NCBI RefSeq assembly: GCF_001422815.1
Contig: NZ_LMMP01000001.1
Location: forward strand, 181,848 to 245,847
DNA length: 64,000 bases
Source of the DNA: Methylobacterium sp. Leaf91
Lineage (GTDB): Bacteria; Pseudomonadota; Alphaproteobacteria; Rhizobiales; Beijerinckiaceae
Direction: 5' to 3'
In this document: in pieces, positions 19,181 through 28,300 of the stretch
Layout of the letters: each line of letters starts with the position of its first letter
Numbering within the stretch: the first letter of the stretch is position 1
Position numbers and translations under genes: made by a program
The notes under the pieces: model-generated
The model's database searches: none
Told to the model about the DNA's origin: nothing
The model's input: the letters and a program-made list of their open reading frames with translations, nothing else

Positions 19181-19573
19181 CTAGGCGGGCAGGAACGCCA
19201 TCGCATCCACCTCGACCAACATGTCGGGGAATGCCAGCGCCGCAACGCCGATCAATGCGCTGGCCGGTGGGCATTCGGCGTTGATCCAGCGATCGCGCAC
19301 CGCCCGGATGATTGGGAGTTGGCTTGGATCATAGTCCCGGACATAGATCGTGAGACGCGCGACGGCGCTGAAATCGGCGCCCGCCGCATGGAGCGTCGCC
19401 TGCATATTCCGGAACACCCGGTCGAGCTGGGTCGCCAGATCCCCGCTGACCACTTCGCCGGCGCCATCGAAGGGGACATGGCCCGAGAGGATGAGCAATC
19501 GGCCCTCCGAAACCAGCATTGCCTGCGAGATGCCGGGAATCGAGGGACCGGGCGGATTGATGGGTCGCAGCAT
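19181..19573 (-). CDS. RidA family protein lacking the catalytic arginine
   Basis: A 130-aa YjgF/YER057c/UK114 (Rid) family protein. The fold is recognisable from LLILSGHVPFD, DLATQLDRVFRNM and the end VEVDAMAFLPA. RidA imine deaminases need an Arg in a PARS-type motif; here the aligned stretch is CPPASALIG, so Ala104 stands in its place. The protein probably belongs to another Rid subgroup and may not deaminate imines. I chose the ATG at 19573 by family length; the frame is open 49 codons upstream. It is convergent with the ABC-like gene. Confidence 0.8.
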   Translation of the reverse strand: MLRPINPPGPSIPGISQAMLVSEGRLLILSGHVPFDGAGEVVSGDLATQLDRVFRNMQATLHAAGADFSAVARLTIYVRDYDPSQLPIIRAVRDRWINAECPPASALIGVAALAFPDMLVEVDAMAFLPA

Positions 19574-19840
19574 CTCGATGCTCCATTGCCGGCATGGGGT
19601 GACAACCCACGAATGCCAGGCCGACGATATCTCCCTCCGATGTAATCTTCGCGACAGAGCGTCCCTCGACCCGCCGCACCTCCGCATTTCGGTCGGCGTC
19701 AGTGATCGTCGGTCGACCAAAGAAGAAGGGAGGCGGCGCTTCCCCTATTGCCGCCCCATTGGGATGGGATAAGCAAGGCTTCGTGCACCCTGTTGCACGG
19801 TGTCGGCGGTCGGTCGGCGCATCCCTCTCCAGGGCCGGGC

Positions 19841-21034
19841 ATGGTCGTTCTACCCTCGCCAGTCGTACAGCGCCGCGCCGTTGCCTGGCTTCTCCTGCTG
19901 GCTCTGGGGCTCGCCGCGCCGGACATCGCACGGGCGCAATCGGCCAAGGCCACGGCTCCGATCCCGGCGGCGACCCTCGCGCTGATGAGCCAGAAGGGCA
20001 CCAGCGCCTCGGCGCCGGTCCTGTTCAGAGCCTACAAGAAGGAATCCGAGATCGAGGTCTGGAAGAAAGCCGCCAGCGGGCGCTTCGTCCATATCAAGAC
20101 CTTTCCGATCTGCCGCTGGTCGGGCCAGCTCGGCCCCAAGCGCAAGACCGGCGACCGCCAGACGCCGGAAGGGTTCTACTCGGTGCCTCCGCGCCAGATG
20201 AACCCGAATTCGAGCTACTACCTCTCCTTCGATGTCGGCTACCCCAACGCCTATGACCGCGCGCACGGCTTCACCGGTTCGGCCGTGATGGTCCACGGCG
20301 TCTGCTCGTCGATGGGGTGTTTCGCCATGACCGACCAGGTCGTGGGCGAGATCTACGCCATCGCGCGTGACGCCTTCGCCGGCGGACAGGCGGCGTTCCA
20401 GTTCCAGTCCTACCCGTTCCGGATGAGCGCGGCGAACATGGCCCGCTACCGGACGGACCCGAACATCGCCTTCTGGCGCCAGCTCAAGGAAGGCTCGGAC
20501 CGGTTCGAGGCGACGGGCGAGGAGCCCAACGTCACCGTCACCGCCGGCCGCTACGCCTTCCTTCCCTACAAGGACCCCGCCCTGGAATCGCTGGTGACGG
20601 CGCGCCGGGTGCAGGAGGAGGCCCGCATCGCAAGCTTGGTGGAGGATGGGAGCGCTGCCGTGCGCACCACCTATTCGGACGGGGCACAGCATCCCTTCTG
20701 GGCCGCCCTCTCCGCCAAGGGCGTCTCGCTCGGCGATGTCAGCCGGCCCGAGGCCCTCGCCTATGCCGGCCAGGACGTGATCGTGATTCCGGCCCAGCGC
20801 CGCCCGGTTCTCGTCGCCGAGGCGGTCTGGTCGCGCTGGATGGTGGCGGCCTCGGTTCCCGCGCTCATGCGGGTGCGCGGGTTCAAGCCGGCCTACGAGC
20901 AGGCGCCGCCGCGCTTCGCCGCCCTCGTCATGCGCTACGATCAGACCCTGCCGACGATGCTCTCGGCCTCGCTCACCGGGCAGATGCCGGCCCCCGCCCC
21001 GCCGGCCATCATCGAGACCCTGGCGGAGCGCTAA
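19841..21034 (+). CDS. L,D-transpeptidase (YkuD domain) with signal peptide
   Basis: Exported 397-aa protein. Residues 1-33 are a signal peptide (basic N terminus, AWLLLLALGLAAP core). The YkuD domain follows at about residues 60-190, with the catalytic motif HGVCSSMGC, giving His152 and Cys160. Such enzymes make 3-3 peptidoglycan cross-links or attach proteins to peptidoglycan in the periplasm. The last 200 residues have no motif I can name. I chose the ATG at 19841 because it begins the signal peptide; upstream in-frame codons to 19748 are not signal-like. Confidence 0.88.
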   Translation: MVVLPSPVVQRRAVAWLLLLALGLAAPDIARAQSAKATAPIPAATLALMSQKGTSASAPVLFRAYKKESEIEVWKKAASGRFVHIKTFPICRWSGQLGPKRKTGDRQTPEGFYSVPPRQMNPNSSYYLSFDVGYPNAYDRAHGFTGSAVMVHGVCSSMGCFAMTDQVVGEIYAIARDAFAGGQAAFQFQSYPFRMSAANMARYRTDPNIAFWRQLKEGSDRFEATGEEPNVTVTAGRYAFLPYKDPALESLVTARRVQEEARIASLVEDGSAAVRTTYSDGAQHPFWAALSAKGVSLGDVSRPEALAYAGQDVIVIPAQRRPVLVAEAVWSRWMVAASVPALMRVRGFKPAYEQAPPRFAALVMRYDQTLPTMLSASLTGQMPAPAPPAIIETLAER

Positions 21035-21054
21035 CCTTACGGATAAGCGGGTTC

Positions 21055-21080
21055 TCCTCTCCCCGCAGGCGGGGCGAGGG
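21055..21080. terminator. Possible terminator between L,D-transpeptidase and deacetylase genes
   Basis: An imperfect hairpin (CCTCTCCCCGC against GCGGGGCGAGG, one mismatch, 3-base loop) lies between two convergent genes. No U tract follows, so function as a Rho-independent terminator is uncertain. Confidence 0.35.
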
Positions 21081-21144
21081 GATGCTCACGCCCGGACCGC
21101 ACGTGGTCGATCAGCTCAGCCGAAGGACTCAGCCGCCGCCCCTC

Positions 21145-22365
21145 TCACGGCCCCGCGCTCGACAGCCGCGCGGGTGGCGCTCCCCGCAGGGCGGTGCTGA
21201 CGGGGACGAGGCGAACGCCGCGGGCTTCGAGGTCACTCGCCCAGCGGGCGATCCGCTCGATCGTCATCGGCATCGCGCCCGCCGAGGCCAGCGCGAACCC
21301 GTTCGCCTTGGCCTGGGCCTCCAGCCGGGCGAGTTCGCGGTCGATCGCGTCCGCCTGCGGCAAGGCATCGAGGACGATCTCGGCGCGGGCGACGGGGATC
21401 TTGAGCTTGCCGCCGAGAGACGTCGCCAGCGAGCGCGACGACGCGCCGTCATCCACGAAGCCGAGCCCCCTCGCGCCGATCTCGCGCAATACCGGCTCGA
21501 AGGCGGCGGCATCGCCTTCGAGCTTGGCTCCCATGAAGTTCACGAGACCGACATAGCCCCCGAACCGGCTCATGACCCAGGACAGACGGTCGAGATTCTC
21601 CGGCGGTCGCGAACTCGTCAGCATGGTCTGCGGGCCGGGATCGCTGTCGGGATAATCGAACGGCTCCATCGGCGCCTGGACCAGGATCTCATGGCCGAAA
21701 TCGCGGGCGCGGGCGACGCTGCGTTCGAGATCGCCGCCATAGGGTGAGAAGGCGAGGCTGATCGCGGGCGGCAGCTTGGTGATGGCGCCCGCCGTCGCGG
21801 CCTGCCCGACGCCGAGGCCCGTGACGAGAATGGCGATGCGCGCGCCCGGCGCGCCCGCATCGGGATCGGGGCGGGCATAGACGTCGAGGGGCCGGCGGCG
21901 GCCGTCGCCGATCTTCGGCACGCTGCCATGACGGCCCCGCTCCAGCAGGCGAGGATCGGGGGCGGCCAGGCGCACGGGCTCGCTGTCGGGCACGCGGATG
22001 ATCACCGCATCGGTGGCGGCGGCACCGGCCGGCCGCACCACACGGACGCCCGAGGCCGTCTCGACTTCGCCGGCCGAACGCGGCGCCGGCGACGCGGGCG
22101 GAGGCTCGGGGGCCTTCGCCACGGGAGCAGGGGCCGCCGGTTCGCGCAGGGTGATCGCCGCGAAAGCGGCGGGCTCGCCGCCCTGGGGATCGCCGGTCAC
22201 GGCGAGGATCGTGATTCCGATGGCTAGGCCGGCCGCCGCGAGGGCGACCAAGGTCGGCGGGCTCATCCGGGGCATCGAGACACCGCGCAGCCGCTGGCCG
22301 AGCGTGCGGGACGCCGCAGCACTCTTGGTTCCCAGCGGACGGGTCAGGATGTCGTCGGTGGCCAC
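21145..22365 (-). CDS. Divergent polysaccharide deacetylase family protein (YibQ-like)
   Basis: A 406-aa protein with one N-terminal membrane helix (about residues 38-57), a Pro/Ala-rich linker, and a C-terminal divergent polysaccharide deacetylase domain from about residue 175. Domain features are IAILVTGLGVGQ, ISLAFSPYG, EILVQAPMEPFDYP and FVDDGASSRS. It lies downstream of envC and ctpA on the same strand, the conserved order in alphaproteobacteria, which points to envelope or division work. It is separated from ctpA by 163 bases with a strong hairpin. Substrate and activity are not known for this branch. Confidence 0.87.
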   Translation of the reverse strand: MATDDILTRPLGTKSAAASRTLGQRLRGVSMPRMSPPTLVALAAAGLAIGITILAVTGDPQGGEPAAFAAITLREPAAPAPVAKAPEPPPASPAPRSAGEVETASGVRVVRPAGAAATDAVIIRVPDSEPVRLAAPDPRLLERGRHGSVPKIGDGRRRPLDVYARPDPDAGAPGARIAILVTGLGVGQAATAGAITKLPPAISLAFSPYGGDLERSVARARDFGHEILVQAPMEPFDYPDSDPGPQTMLTSSRPPENLDRLSWVMSRFGGYVGLVNFMGAKLEGDAAAFEPVLREIGARGLGFVDDGASSRSLATSLGGKLKIPVARAEIVLDALPQADAIDRELARLEAQAKANGFALASAGAMPMTIERIARWASDLEARGVRLVPVSTALRGAPPARLSSAGP

Positions 22366-22427
22366 GGTCAGCCGTTTCCCTGAGGGCTCGCGAACGACCG
22401 AGGCGGGCTTATCGTGTGAGAAACGAA

Positions 22428-22466
22428 GCGGCCCGCCGAGTCGGTCTGACCGACATTGCGGGCCGC
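22428..22466 (-). terminator. Branched hairpin between ctpA and the deacetylase gene
   Basis: GCGGCCCGC (22428-22436) pairs perfectly with GCGGGCCGC (22458-22466), and an inner stem GTCGGT/ACCGAC (22440-22445 with 22449-22454) closes a CTG loop. On the minus strand the stem is followed by TTCGTTTCTC, a weak U-rich run. It could end the rplU-to-ctpA transcript or attenuate read-through into the deacetylase gene. Confidence 0.5.
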
Positions 22467-22528
22467 GCTGGTTAACGTTTCTTTAAATCCCGCGACGCCG
22501 GCGGCGTTTCAGGATGGAGCCGTGATCT

Positions 22529-23851
22529 TCAGTTCGGAACGGCGGCCTTCGGCGTGTTGGCCGCGCCCTTCTGGATACCCCGGATGAAGTCCACGGCCGC
22601 GATCAGCTGCTTGTCCTTGGCCGGATCCGGCGGGACGTAAGCCGAGGAACCGCCGCGCTCCTCGACATCCTTCTGCTTGAGGTGCCCCTTCAGGCCGGCC
22701 TCGCCCTTGGTCTCGTCCTTACCCTTCAGCTCGTCCGGGATCTCCTGCAGGACCTCCTGGTCCGGCTCGATGCCCTTGGCCTGGATCGAGCGACCCGACG
22801 GCGTGTAGTAGCGCGCCGTTGTGAGGCGCAGCGCGCCGCTGCCACCGAGCGGGATGATCGACTGGACCGAGCCCTTGCCGAAGGAGCGCGTGCCGAGCAC
22901 GGTGGCGCGCTTGTGATCCTGCAGGGCGCCGGCCACGATCTCGGAGGCCGAGGCGGAGCCGCCATTCACCAGGACGACGATGGGCTTGCCCTTGGTGAGG
23001 TCGCCGGACTTGGCCGAGAAGCGCTGGGTCTCGTCCGGGTTGCGGCCACGGGTGGAGACGATCTCGCCCCGGTCGAGGAACGCGTCGGAGACCGACACGG
23101 CCTGGTCGAGGAGGCCGCCCGGATTGTTGCGCAGGTCGAGGACGTAGCCCTTCAGCTTGTCCTGGCCCACTTCCCCGGAGAGCTTGTCGATGGCGTTGCG
23201 CAGGCCGTCATAGGTCTGCTCGGTGAACTGCGTCAGGCGGATGTAGCCGACATCGCCGCCCTCGGCGCGCGAGCGCACCGGCTTGATCTTGATGACGTCG
23301 CGGTTGAGCACGACGTCGATCGGATCCTTGGATTCCTTGCGGGAGATCTTGAGCTTCACCGGCGAGTTCACCGGGCCGCGCATCTTGTCGACGGCCTGGT
23401 TCAGGGTGAGACCCTGGACCTGGTCCTCGTCGATCTGCGTGATGATGTCGTTGGTGAGGATGCCGGCCTTGGAGGCGGGGGTGTCGTCGATGGGGCTGAC
23501 CACCTTGATCAGGCCGTCCTCCATCGTGACCTCGATGCCGAGGCCGCCGAACTCGCCCTTGGTCTGCACCTGCATGTCGCGAAAGCTCTTCGAGTCCATG
23601 TAGCTCGAATGCGGGTCCAGGGAGGTGAGCATGCCGTTGACGGCCGCCTCGATCAGCTTGGCCTCGTCGGGCTTCTCGACATAGTCGGTCCGCACCTTCT
23701 CGAACACGTCACCGAACAGGCTGAGCTGGCGGTAGGTCTCGGCGGAAGCCGCCACCGCGCTGGTCCCGGAGAGCAGATGCGTCTGGGTGGCGAGGAGTGA
23801 GGAACCGACGCCAAGGAACGCGCCGGCCAGGACTAGGGAAATCTTGCGCAT
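22529..23851 (-). CDS. ctpA: Carboxy-terminal processing protease, S41 family
   Basis: Exported serine protease of the CtpA/Prc type, 440 aa. It has an N-terminal signal or anchor helix (residues 5-22), a PDZ domain (about 95-175) and the S41 catalytic domain. The Ser-Lys dyad is Ser301 in GSASASEI and Lys326 in SFGKGSVQ, 25 residues apart as in the family. It cleaves the C termini of periplasmic substrates, often peptidoglycan hydrolases. The ATG at 23851 shares one base with the envC stop (TAATG), so the two are coupled. An upstream in-frame ATG at 23890 would extend it by 13 codons into envC. Confidence 0.93.
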   Translation of the reverse strand: MRKISLVLAGAFLGVGSSLLATQTHLLSGTSAVAASAETYRQLSLFGDVFEKVRTDYVEKPDEAKLIEAAVNGMLTSLDPHSSYMDSKSFRDMQVQTKGEFGGLGIEVTMEDGLIKVVSPIDDTPASKAGILTNDIITQIDEDQVQGLTLNQAVDKMRGPVNSPVKLKISRKESKDPIDVVLNRDVIKIKPVRSRAEGGDVGYIRLTQFTEQTYDGLRNAIDKLSGEVGQDKLKGYVLDLRNNPGGLLDQAVSVSDAFLDRGEIVSTRGRNPDETQRFSAKSGDLTKGKPIVVLVNGGSASASEIVAGALQDHKRATVLGTRSFGKGSVQSIIPLGGSGALRLTTARYYTPSGRSIQAKGIEPDQEVLQEIPDELKGKDETKGEAGLKGHLKQKDVEERGGSSAYVPPDPAKDKQLIAAVDFIRGIQKGAANTPKAAVPN

Positions 23852-25227
23852 TATCCGCGAACCTTCTCGCTGGGGCTCTTCGCCCACCAAGGCTCCGGAT
23901 CGATGGAGCCGCCGTCTTTCCTGAACTCGACGTACAAGACCGGTCCGTCGCGGTCGCCCGGTGTGGCGCCCTGGCCGCCCTCACCCATAGCTGCCACCGG
24001 TTCCCCCGCAAGCACGAACTGTCCGACCTCGACGTTGATCTGATCCATACCGGCCAGCAGCAGATAGTAGCCATCGCCGGCATTGATGATCAAGAGTCGT
24101 CCATACGAGCGGAACTGCCCGGCGAACGACACCCACCCATCGGATGGAGAGGAAACCACCGCCTTCGGGCGGGTCGCGAGCGATATGCCGCGGGTCGTTC
24201 CGCCATTGCCGTCGGGCTGGTTGAAGCTGCGCAGCGTCGTGCCGCTCACCGGCCTCGGCACGTCGCCGCGTGTGTCCACGAAGCGGATCTTGGGGGCGAG
24301 CCGCGCGGGATCGCGTGTGCCGGCCGCCGCGAACCGCTCCTGGGTCGCCCGCGCTTCCTTGGTCTCGGCGGCGCGGGCCTCCTCCGCCGCCCGGCGGGCC
24401 GAGGCGACCTCGTTCTCCATCCGGTCGAGGAGTTCCTTCAGGCTTTTCGCCTGGACACCGAGCTCGGCCGTGCGCGCGCGCTCGGTGACGAGACCGCTCT
24501 CGACTTCGGCGAGCCGGGTACGGCGCGCCGTGATCAGGGCGTTGAGCCGCTGCTGCTCCCGGGCCCAGCCGGCGAGGTCGTTCTGCAGGCCCTCGCGATC
24601 GGCGGCGATGAGGCCCTTCAGGCGCACCATCTCGGTGAGGTCGGCAGCCAGGGTCTCGGCCTCGCCGCGCAGTTCGGGCACCACCGCGCCGAGCAGCATC
24701 GAGGTGCGGATGACGGCGAGCACGTCCTCCGGCTGGACCAGGACCGCCGGAGGCGGCCTCCGTCCCATGCGCTGCAGGGCGGCGAGGATCTCGGCGATGA
24801 CGCCCCGTCTGGCTTCGAGGGAGCGGCGGATGCCGGCTTCGCTGGCGGTGAGCGTCTTCAGGCGCTCCTCCAGGCGGCTCATCCTGCCCTCCGTCGCCTG
24901 CGCCTGACGGGCGGCGTCGAGGAGGGCCGCATTCAGCTTGGCCCGGTCTCCGGCGACCGAGGCGACCTCCGCTTCGAGCTTCGCCCGCGCTCCGCTGGAG
25001 GCGGCGAGCTGCTCCTCGATCCGCTTCAGGTTCTCGGCGCGGCGGGCCTTCTCGTCGATGGCGCGCTGGATCGCGTCGGCAGAAGCATCCTGCGGTTTCG
25101 GCGCGTCCTGCTGCTTTGGGGCCTCCTGTGCGTAGGCCGGACCGAGCGTCAGCACCGCCATCGCCGCATAGGCAACGATACGGATCGCTCCGCCGTCAGG
25201 CCCGCGCCGCGCGTGTCCGCCCCTCAT
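23851..25227 (-). CDS. envC: EnvC-like murein hydrolase activator (degenerate LytM/M23 domain)
   Basis: Periplasmic 458-aa protein: a signal peptide to about residue 34, a long coiled coil to about residue 290, then a C-terminal LytM fold. The zinc and catalytic residues of M23 enzymes are missing: the HxxxD region reads RGISLATR, the HxH region reads NAGDGYYLLLAG, and the LHFE segment reads LYVEFR. This is the EnvC pattern, in which the domain activates amidases rather than cutting murein. The start overlaps the rlmH stop by four bases (ATGA), and ctpA follows directly, a conserved division-linked pair. Confidence 0.9.
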   Translation of the reverse strand: MRGGHARRGPDGGAIRIVAYAAMAVLTLGPAYAQEAPKQQDAPKPQDASADAIQRAIDEKARRAENLKRIEEQLAASSGARAKLEAEVASVAGDRAKLNAALLDAARQAQATEGRMSRLEERLKTLTASEAGIRRSLEARRGVIAEILAALQRMGRRPPPAVLVQPEDVLAVIRTSMLLGAVVPELRGEAETLAADLTEMVRLKGLIAADREGLQNDLAGWAREQQRLNALITARRTRLAEVESGLVTERARTAELGVQAKSLKELLDRMENEVASARRAAEEARAAETKEARATQERFAAAGTRDPARLAPKIRFVDTRGDVPRPVSGTTLRSFNQPDGNGGTTRGISLATRPKAVVSSPSDGWVSFAGQFRSYGRLLIINAGDGYYLLLAGMDQINVEVGQFVLAGEPVAAMGEGGQGATPGDRDGPVLYVEFRKDGGSIDPEPWWAKSPSEKVRG

Positions 25228-25724
25228 GCGTCGATGTCGCCCCGATGATAGGGATGCCCTGCCAGGATCGTCAGCGTTCTGTACACCTGCTCCAGCGCCA
25301 GCACGCGCACAAGGCCGTGAGGCAGGGTGGCCGCCCCGAAGGCGAGGGAGAGGTCGGCGCGCGCGCGCACCGCCGGAGCGAGCCCGTCTGCGCCGCCGAT
25401 GGCGACGACCAGCGTCGCCGTGGCCGCGTCGCGCCAGGACGCGATCCGCTCGGCGATGCGTTCGCTGGTCCAGTCCGAGCGACCGCGCTCGTCATAGACC
25501 AGCAGCACGCTCGATGAGGCCGGGGCATGGGACAGGATCGCCGCCCCCTCCTCCACGCTGCGGTCGACGGCGCGCCGGGCGCGGCTCTCAGGAATCTCGA
25601 CGACGTCGCAAGCGGTGAGACCCAAGCCACGACCGAGCTGGACCGCACGTTCGCGATAGCGGGATGCGAGGTCCCGTTCGGGTCCAGGTTTGAGGCGGCC
25701 GACCGCCGTGACGAGCAGACGCAC
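25224..25724 (-). CDS. rlmH: 23S rRNA (pseudouridine1915-N3)-methyltransferase
   Basis: SPOUT-class methyltransferase RlmH, 166 aa, methylating pseudouridine 1915 in helix 69 of 23S rRNA. The C-terminal family motif LEQVYRTLTILAGHPYHRG and the cofactor-knot segments IGGADGL and LSLAFGAATLPHGLVR are present. It lies 32 bases after rsfS and overlaps envC by four bases, within the conserved housekeeping string. Confidence 0.94.
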   Translation of the reverse strand: MRLLVTAVGRLKPGPERDLASRYRERAVQLGRGLGLTACDVVEIPESRARRAVDRSVEEGAAILSHAPASSSVLLVYDERGRSDWTSERIAERIASWRDAATATLVVAIGGADGLAPAVRARADLSLAFGAATLPHGLVRVLALEQVYRTLTILAGHPYHRGDIDA

Positions 25725-25756
25725 GCGTCAGGCGCCCCGCGCCATCGGTCCGATGC

Positions 25757-26188
25757 TCAGCCGGCCAGCAGGTCGGTGGTCGGACGATCCGCGCCCCACA
25801 TCTTCTCGAGATTGTAGAAGCCGCGGACTTCCGGCCGGAAGATATGGACGATGATGTCGCCGGTATCGATCAGAACCCAGTCGCAGGCGGGCATGCCTTC
25901 GACCCGGGCCGTACCGAAGCCCTTGCTCTTCATTTCCTGCAGGATGCGGTCGGCGATGGCGCTGACATGGCGCTGCGAGCGGCCGGAGGTGATGATCATC
26001 GTGTCGGCCAGCGAGGTCCGACCGGCGAGATCGATCTCGATGGTCTCCTCGGCCTTCATGTCTTCGAGACAATCGAGCGCGAGCGTCTTCAGATCACCGA
26101 TCCTCTGATCGGCGGCGTGGTCGGAACCTGTGGCTCCAGAATGGTGCGAATCGGTCAGTGTCTCGATTCCCGAAGTGACGGCGGTCAT
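25757..26188 (-). CDS. rsfS: Ribosome silencing factor RsfS
   Basis: A 143-aa protein with the RsfS/DUF143 domain from about residue 30 (LADTMIITSGRSQRHV, GDIIVHIFRPEVRGFYNLEKMW). It binds L14 and blocks subunit joining in starvation. It has an N-terminal extension of about 27 residues compared with the Escherichia coli protein; the ATG at 26188 is the first start in the frame and a shorter start is possible. It lies 73 bases after nadD. An AT-richer stretch containing TATAGAT just upstream could hold a local promoter. Confidence 0.92.
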   Translation of the reverse strand: MTAVTSGIETLTDSHHSGATGSDHAADQRIGDLKTLALDCLEDMKAEETIEIDLAGRTSLADTMIITSGRSQRHVSAIADRILQEMKSKGFGTARVEGMPACDWVLIDTGDIIVHIFRPEVRGFYNLEKMWGADRPTTDLLAG

Positions 26189-26261
26189 TGTATCTGAACA
26201 ATCTATAGTCTGGAGAGAGTGGAACGATCACTCTCCGTTTTCAAGAGTCGCGACGCGCTCG

Positions 26262-26873
26262 TCACCGTCCCGCCCTCAGGGCGGTGGACGACAAGGTCGA
26301 GCGCGGGCCGTGGAGAAACACCCAGGCCGGGGGTTCGAGATCGGCGAGGAGGCCCGCATCCGATTCGTCGATGCGCCACCGGCCCATGGCCTGCGCCCCT
26401 CGGGCACTCGTCGCCGTCAGGGTGAAACCGGGCCTATCGATGATCGCGATCGGCATCATGGCGGCGATAGCACGAAAATCGCGCCAGCGGTGAAATGCCG
26501 CGAGAGAGTCGGCGCCCATGATCCAAACGAAGCGGACGCCTGGATGCCTGGCCCGGAGATAATCCAGGCTCTGGCGCGTGTAACGGGCCCCGATTCGCGT
26601 CTCGAAATCGGTGATGGCGATGCGCGGATGGTTTGCCACGGCCTCGGCGATGGCGATCCGGCGATCGAGGGGGGCGAGCGCCGAGCGGTCCTTCAGCGGG
26701 TTGCCCGGCGTGATCATCCACCACACCCGGTCGAGGGCGAGCCGCTTCAGCGCCACCAGGCTCACATGCCGGTGGCCGAGATGGGCCGGGTTGAACGACC
26801 CGCCATAGAGCCCGATCCGCAGGCCGGGCGCGGCGGGAGGCAGCCGGGCGAGCCCGGCCGCATCAAGCCGCAT
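26262..26873 (-). CDS. nadD: Nicotinate-nucleotide adenylyltransferase
   Basis: A 203-aa enzyme of NAD synthesis that adenylylates nicotinate mononucleotide. The nucleotidyltransferase motif GGSFNPAHLGH lies near residues 24-34 and the second motif STLSSTALR near the C terminus. It sits 21 bases downstream of proA, in the standard order proB-proA-nadD-rsfS of Hyphomicrobiales. Confidence 0.94.
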   Translation of the reverse strand: MRLDAAGLARLPPAAPGLRIGLYGGSFNPAHLGHRHVSLVALKRLALDRVWWMITPGNPLKDRSALAPLDRRIAIAEAVANHPRIAITDFETRIGARYTRQSLDYLRARHPGVRFVWIMGADSLAAFHRWRDFRAIAAMMPIAIIDRPGFTLTATSARGAQAMGRWRIDESDAGLLADLEPPAWVFLHGPRSTLSSTALRAGR

Positions 26874-26894
26874 GGAGAATGCCGGCCATCCGCA

Positions 26895-28193
26895 TCAGGG
26901 ACGGGTCTGCCCATGGCCGTGGACCCGATACTTGAAGGTCGTCAGCTGCTCCACGCCCACGGGACCGCGCGCATGCATGCGCCCGGTGGCGATGCCGATC
27001 TCGGCGCCGAACCCGAACTCGCCGCCATCGGCGAATTGCGTCGAGGCGTTGTGGGTGACGATGGCCGAATCGACCTCCGCCAGGAAGCGCGCCGCCTCGG
27101 CGGCGTCGGCCGTGACGATGGCATCGGTATGGTGCGAGCCGTTGGCCTCGATATGGGCGATCGCGGCGTCGAGCCCGTCCACCACCTTCACGGCGATGAT
27201 GGCGTCGAGATACTCGGTGCGCCAGTCGATCTCAGTGGCGGCGGTGACCCGTGCATCCACCGCCTGGGTCGCCGCATCGCCGCGGACGCTGCAGCCGGCC
27301 TCGATCAGCGCCGTGACGAGGGGGGCGAGGTGGGTCTCCGCCACGGCGGCATCGACGAGCAGGGTCTCGGCGGCGCCGCAGATGCCGGTGCGGCGCATCT
27401 TGCTGTTGATCACCAGCGTGCGCGCCATGTCGAGATCCGCGCCGGCGGCCACGTAGACGTGGCAGATGCCGTCGAGATGGGCGAAGACCGGCACCTTGGC
27501 CTCGGCCTGGACCCGCTCCACGAGGCCGCGCCCGCCCCGGGGCACGATGACGTCGATGCAGCCGTCGAGGCCCGACAGCATGGCGCCCACCGCCGCGCGG
27601 TCGCGGGTGGGGACGATCTGCACCGCATCCGCGGGCAGGCCGGCGGCTTCCAGCCCCTCGCGCATGGCACGCGCGATGGCCATGGCGGTGCGGTGGCTGT
27701 CCGACCCGGCGCGAAGGATCGCGGCGTTGCCGGCCTTGAGGCAGAGGGCGCCCGCATCGGCGGTGACGTTGGGGCGACTCTCGAAGATGACGCCGACGAC
27801 GCCGAGCGGCACGGCGATCCGCTCGATCAGCAGCCCGTTCGGGCGCTCGAACGCCGCGAGCTGGCGACCGACGGGATCGGGCAGCGCGCCGATCTTGGCC
27901 ACCGCATCGGCCATGGCGGCGAGACGGCCTTCGTCGAGGGTGAGGCGGTCGATCAACGCCTGGGTCTGGCCGCTCGCCGTGGCGGCGGCGACATCGCGGG
28001 CGTTCTCGGCGAGAATCGCGTCCCGGCTCGTCCTCAGGCAATCGGCCACCTGGCGAAGGGCGACGTCCTTCGCCTGAGCCGAAGCCTGGGCGATCTTGCG
28101 GGCGGCCGCACGGGCCCGGTGGCCGATCTCCTGCATCTGCTCGGTAAGATCGGGAGCGGCGGCGAAATCGGATCTCAGATTCAGAACGGGCAC
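26895..28193 (-). CDS. proA: Gamma-glutamyl phosphate reductase
   Basis: Second enzyme of proline synthesis, 432 aa, reducing gamma-glutamyl phosphate to glutamate semialdehyde with NADPH. It is an aldehyde-dehydrogenase-fold protein; the active cysteine is in [13 protein letters not shown]. Other family segments are [18 protein letters not shown] and PRGGRGL. GAGGAAA precedes the ATG. It follows proB by 107 bases, a gap wide enough for its own regulatory site, though I see no clear promoter. Confidence 0.95.
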   Translation of the reverse strand: MPVLNLRSDFAAAPDLTEQMQEIGHRARAAARKIAQASAQAKDVALRQVADCLRTSRDAILAENARDVAAATASGQTQALIDRLTLDEGRLAAMADAVAKIGALPDPVGRQLAAFERPNGLLIERIAVPLGVVGVIFESRPNVTADAGALCLKAGNAAILRAGSDSHRTAMAIARAMREGLEAAGLPADAVQIVPTRDRAAVGAMLSGLDGCIDVIVPRGGRGLVERVQAEAKVPVFAHLDGICHVYVAAGADLDMARTLVINSKMRRTGICGAAETLLVDAAVAETHLAPLVTALIEAGCSVRGDAATQAVDARVTAATEIDWRTEYLDAIIAVKVVDGLDAAIAHIEANGSHHTDAIVTADAAEAARFLAEVDSAIVTHNASTQFADGGEFGFGAEIGIATGRMHARGPVGVEQLTTFKYRVHGHGQTRP

Positions 28194-28300
28194 GGTCTGT
28201 TTCCTCGCAGCTCACCGTTCAAGGCGATGGCGGCATGTTGACTGTGCCCTCATGCCACGCGTTAAGGCAGCAAAACAAGCACATTGCTCAATATTCGAGC

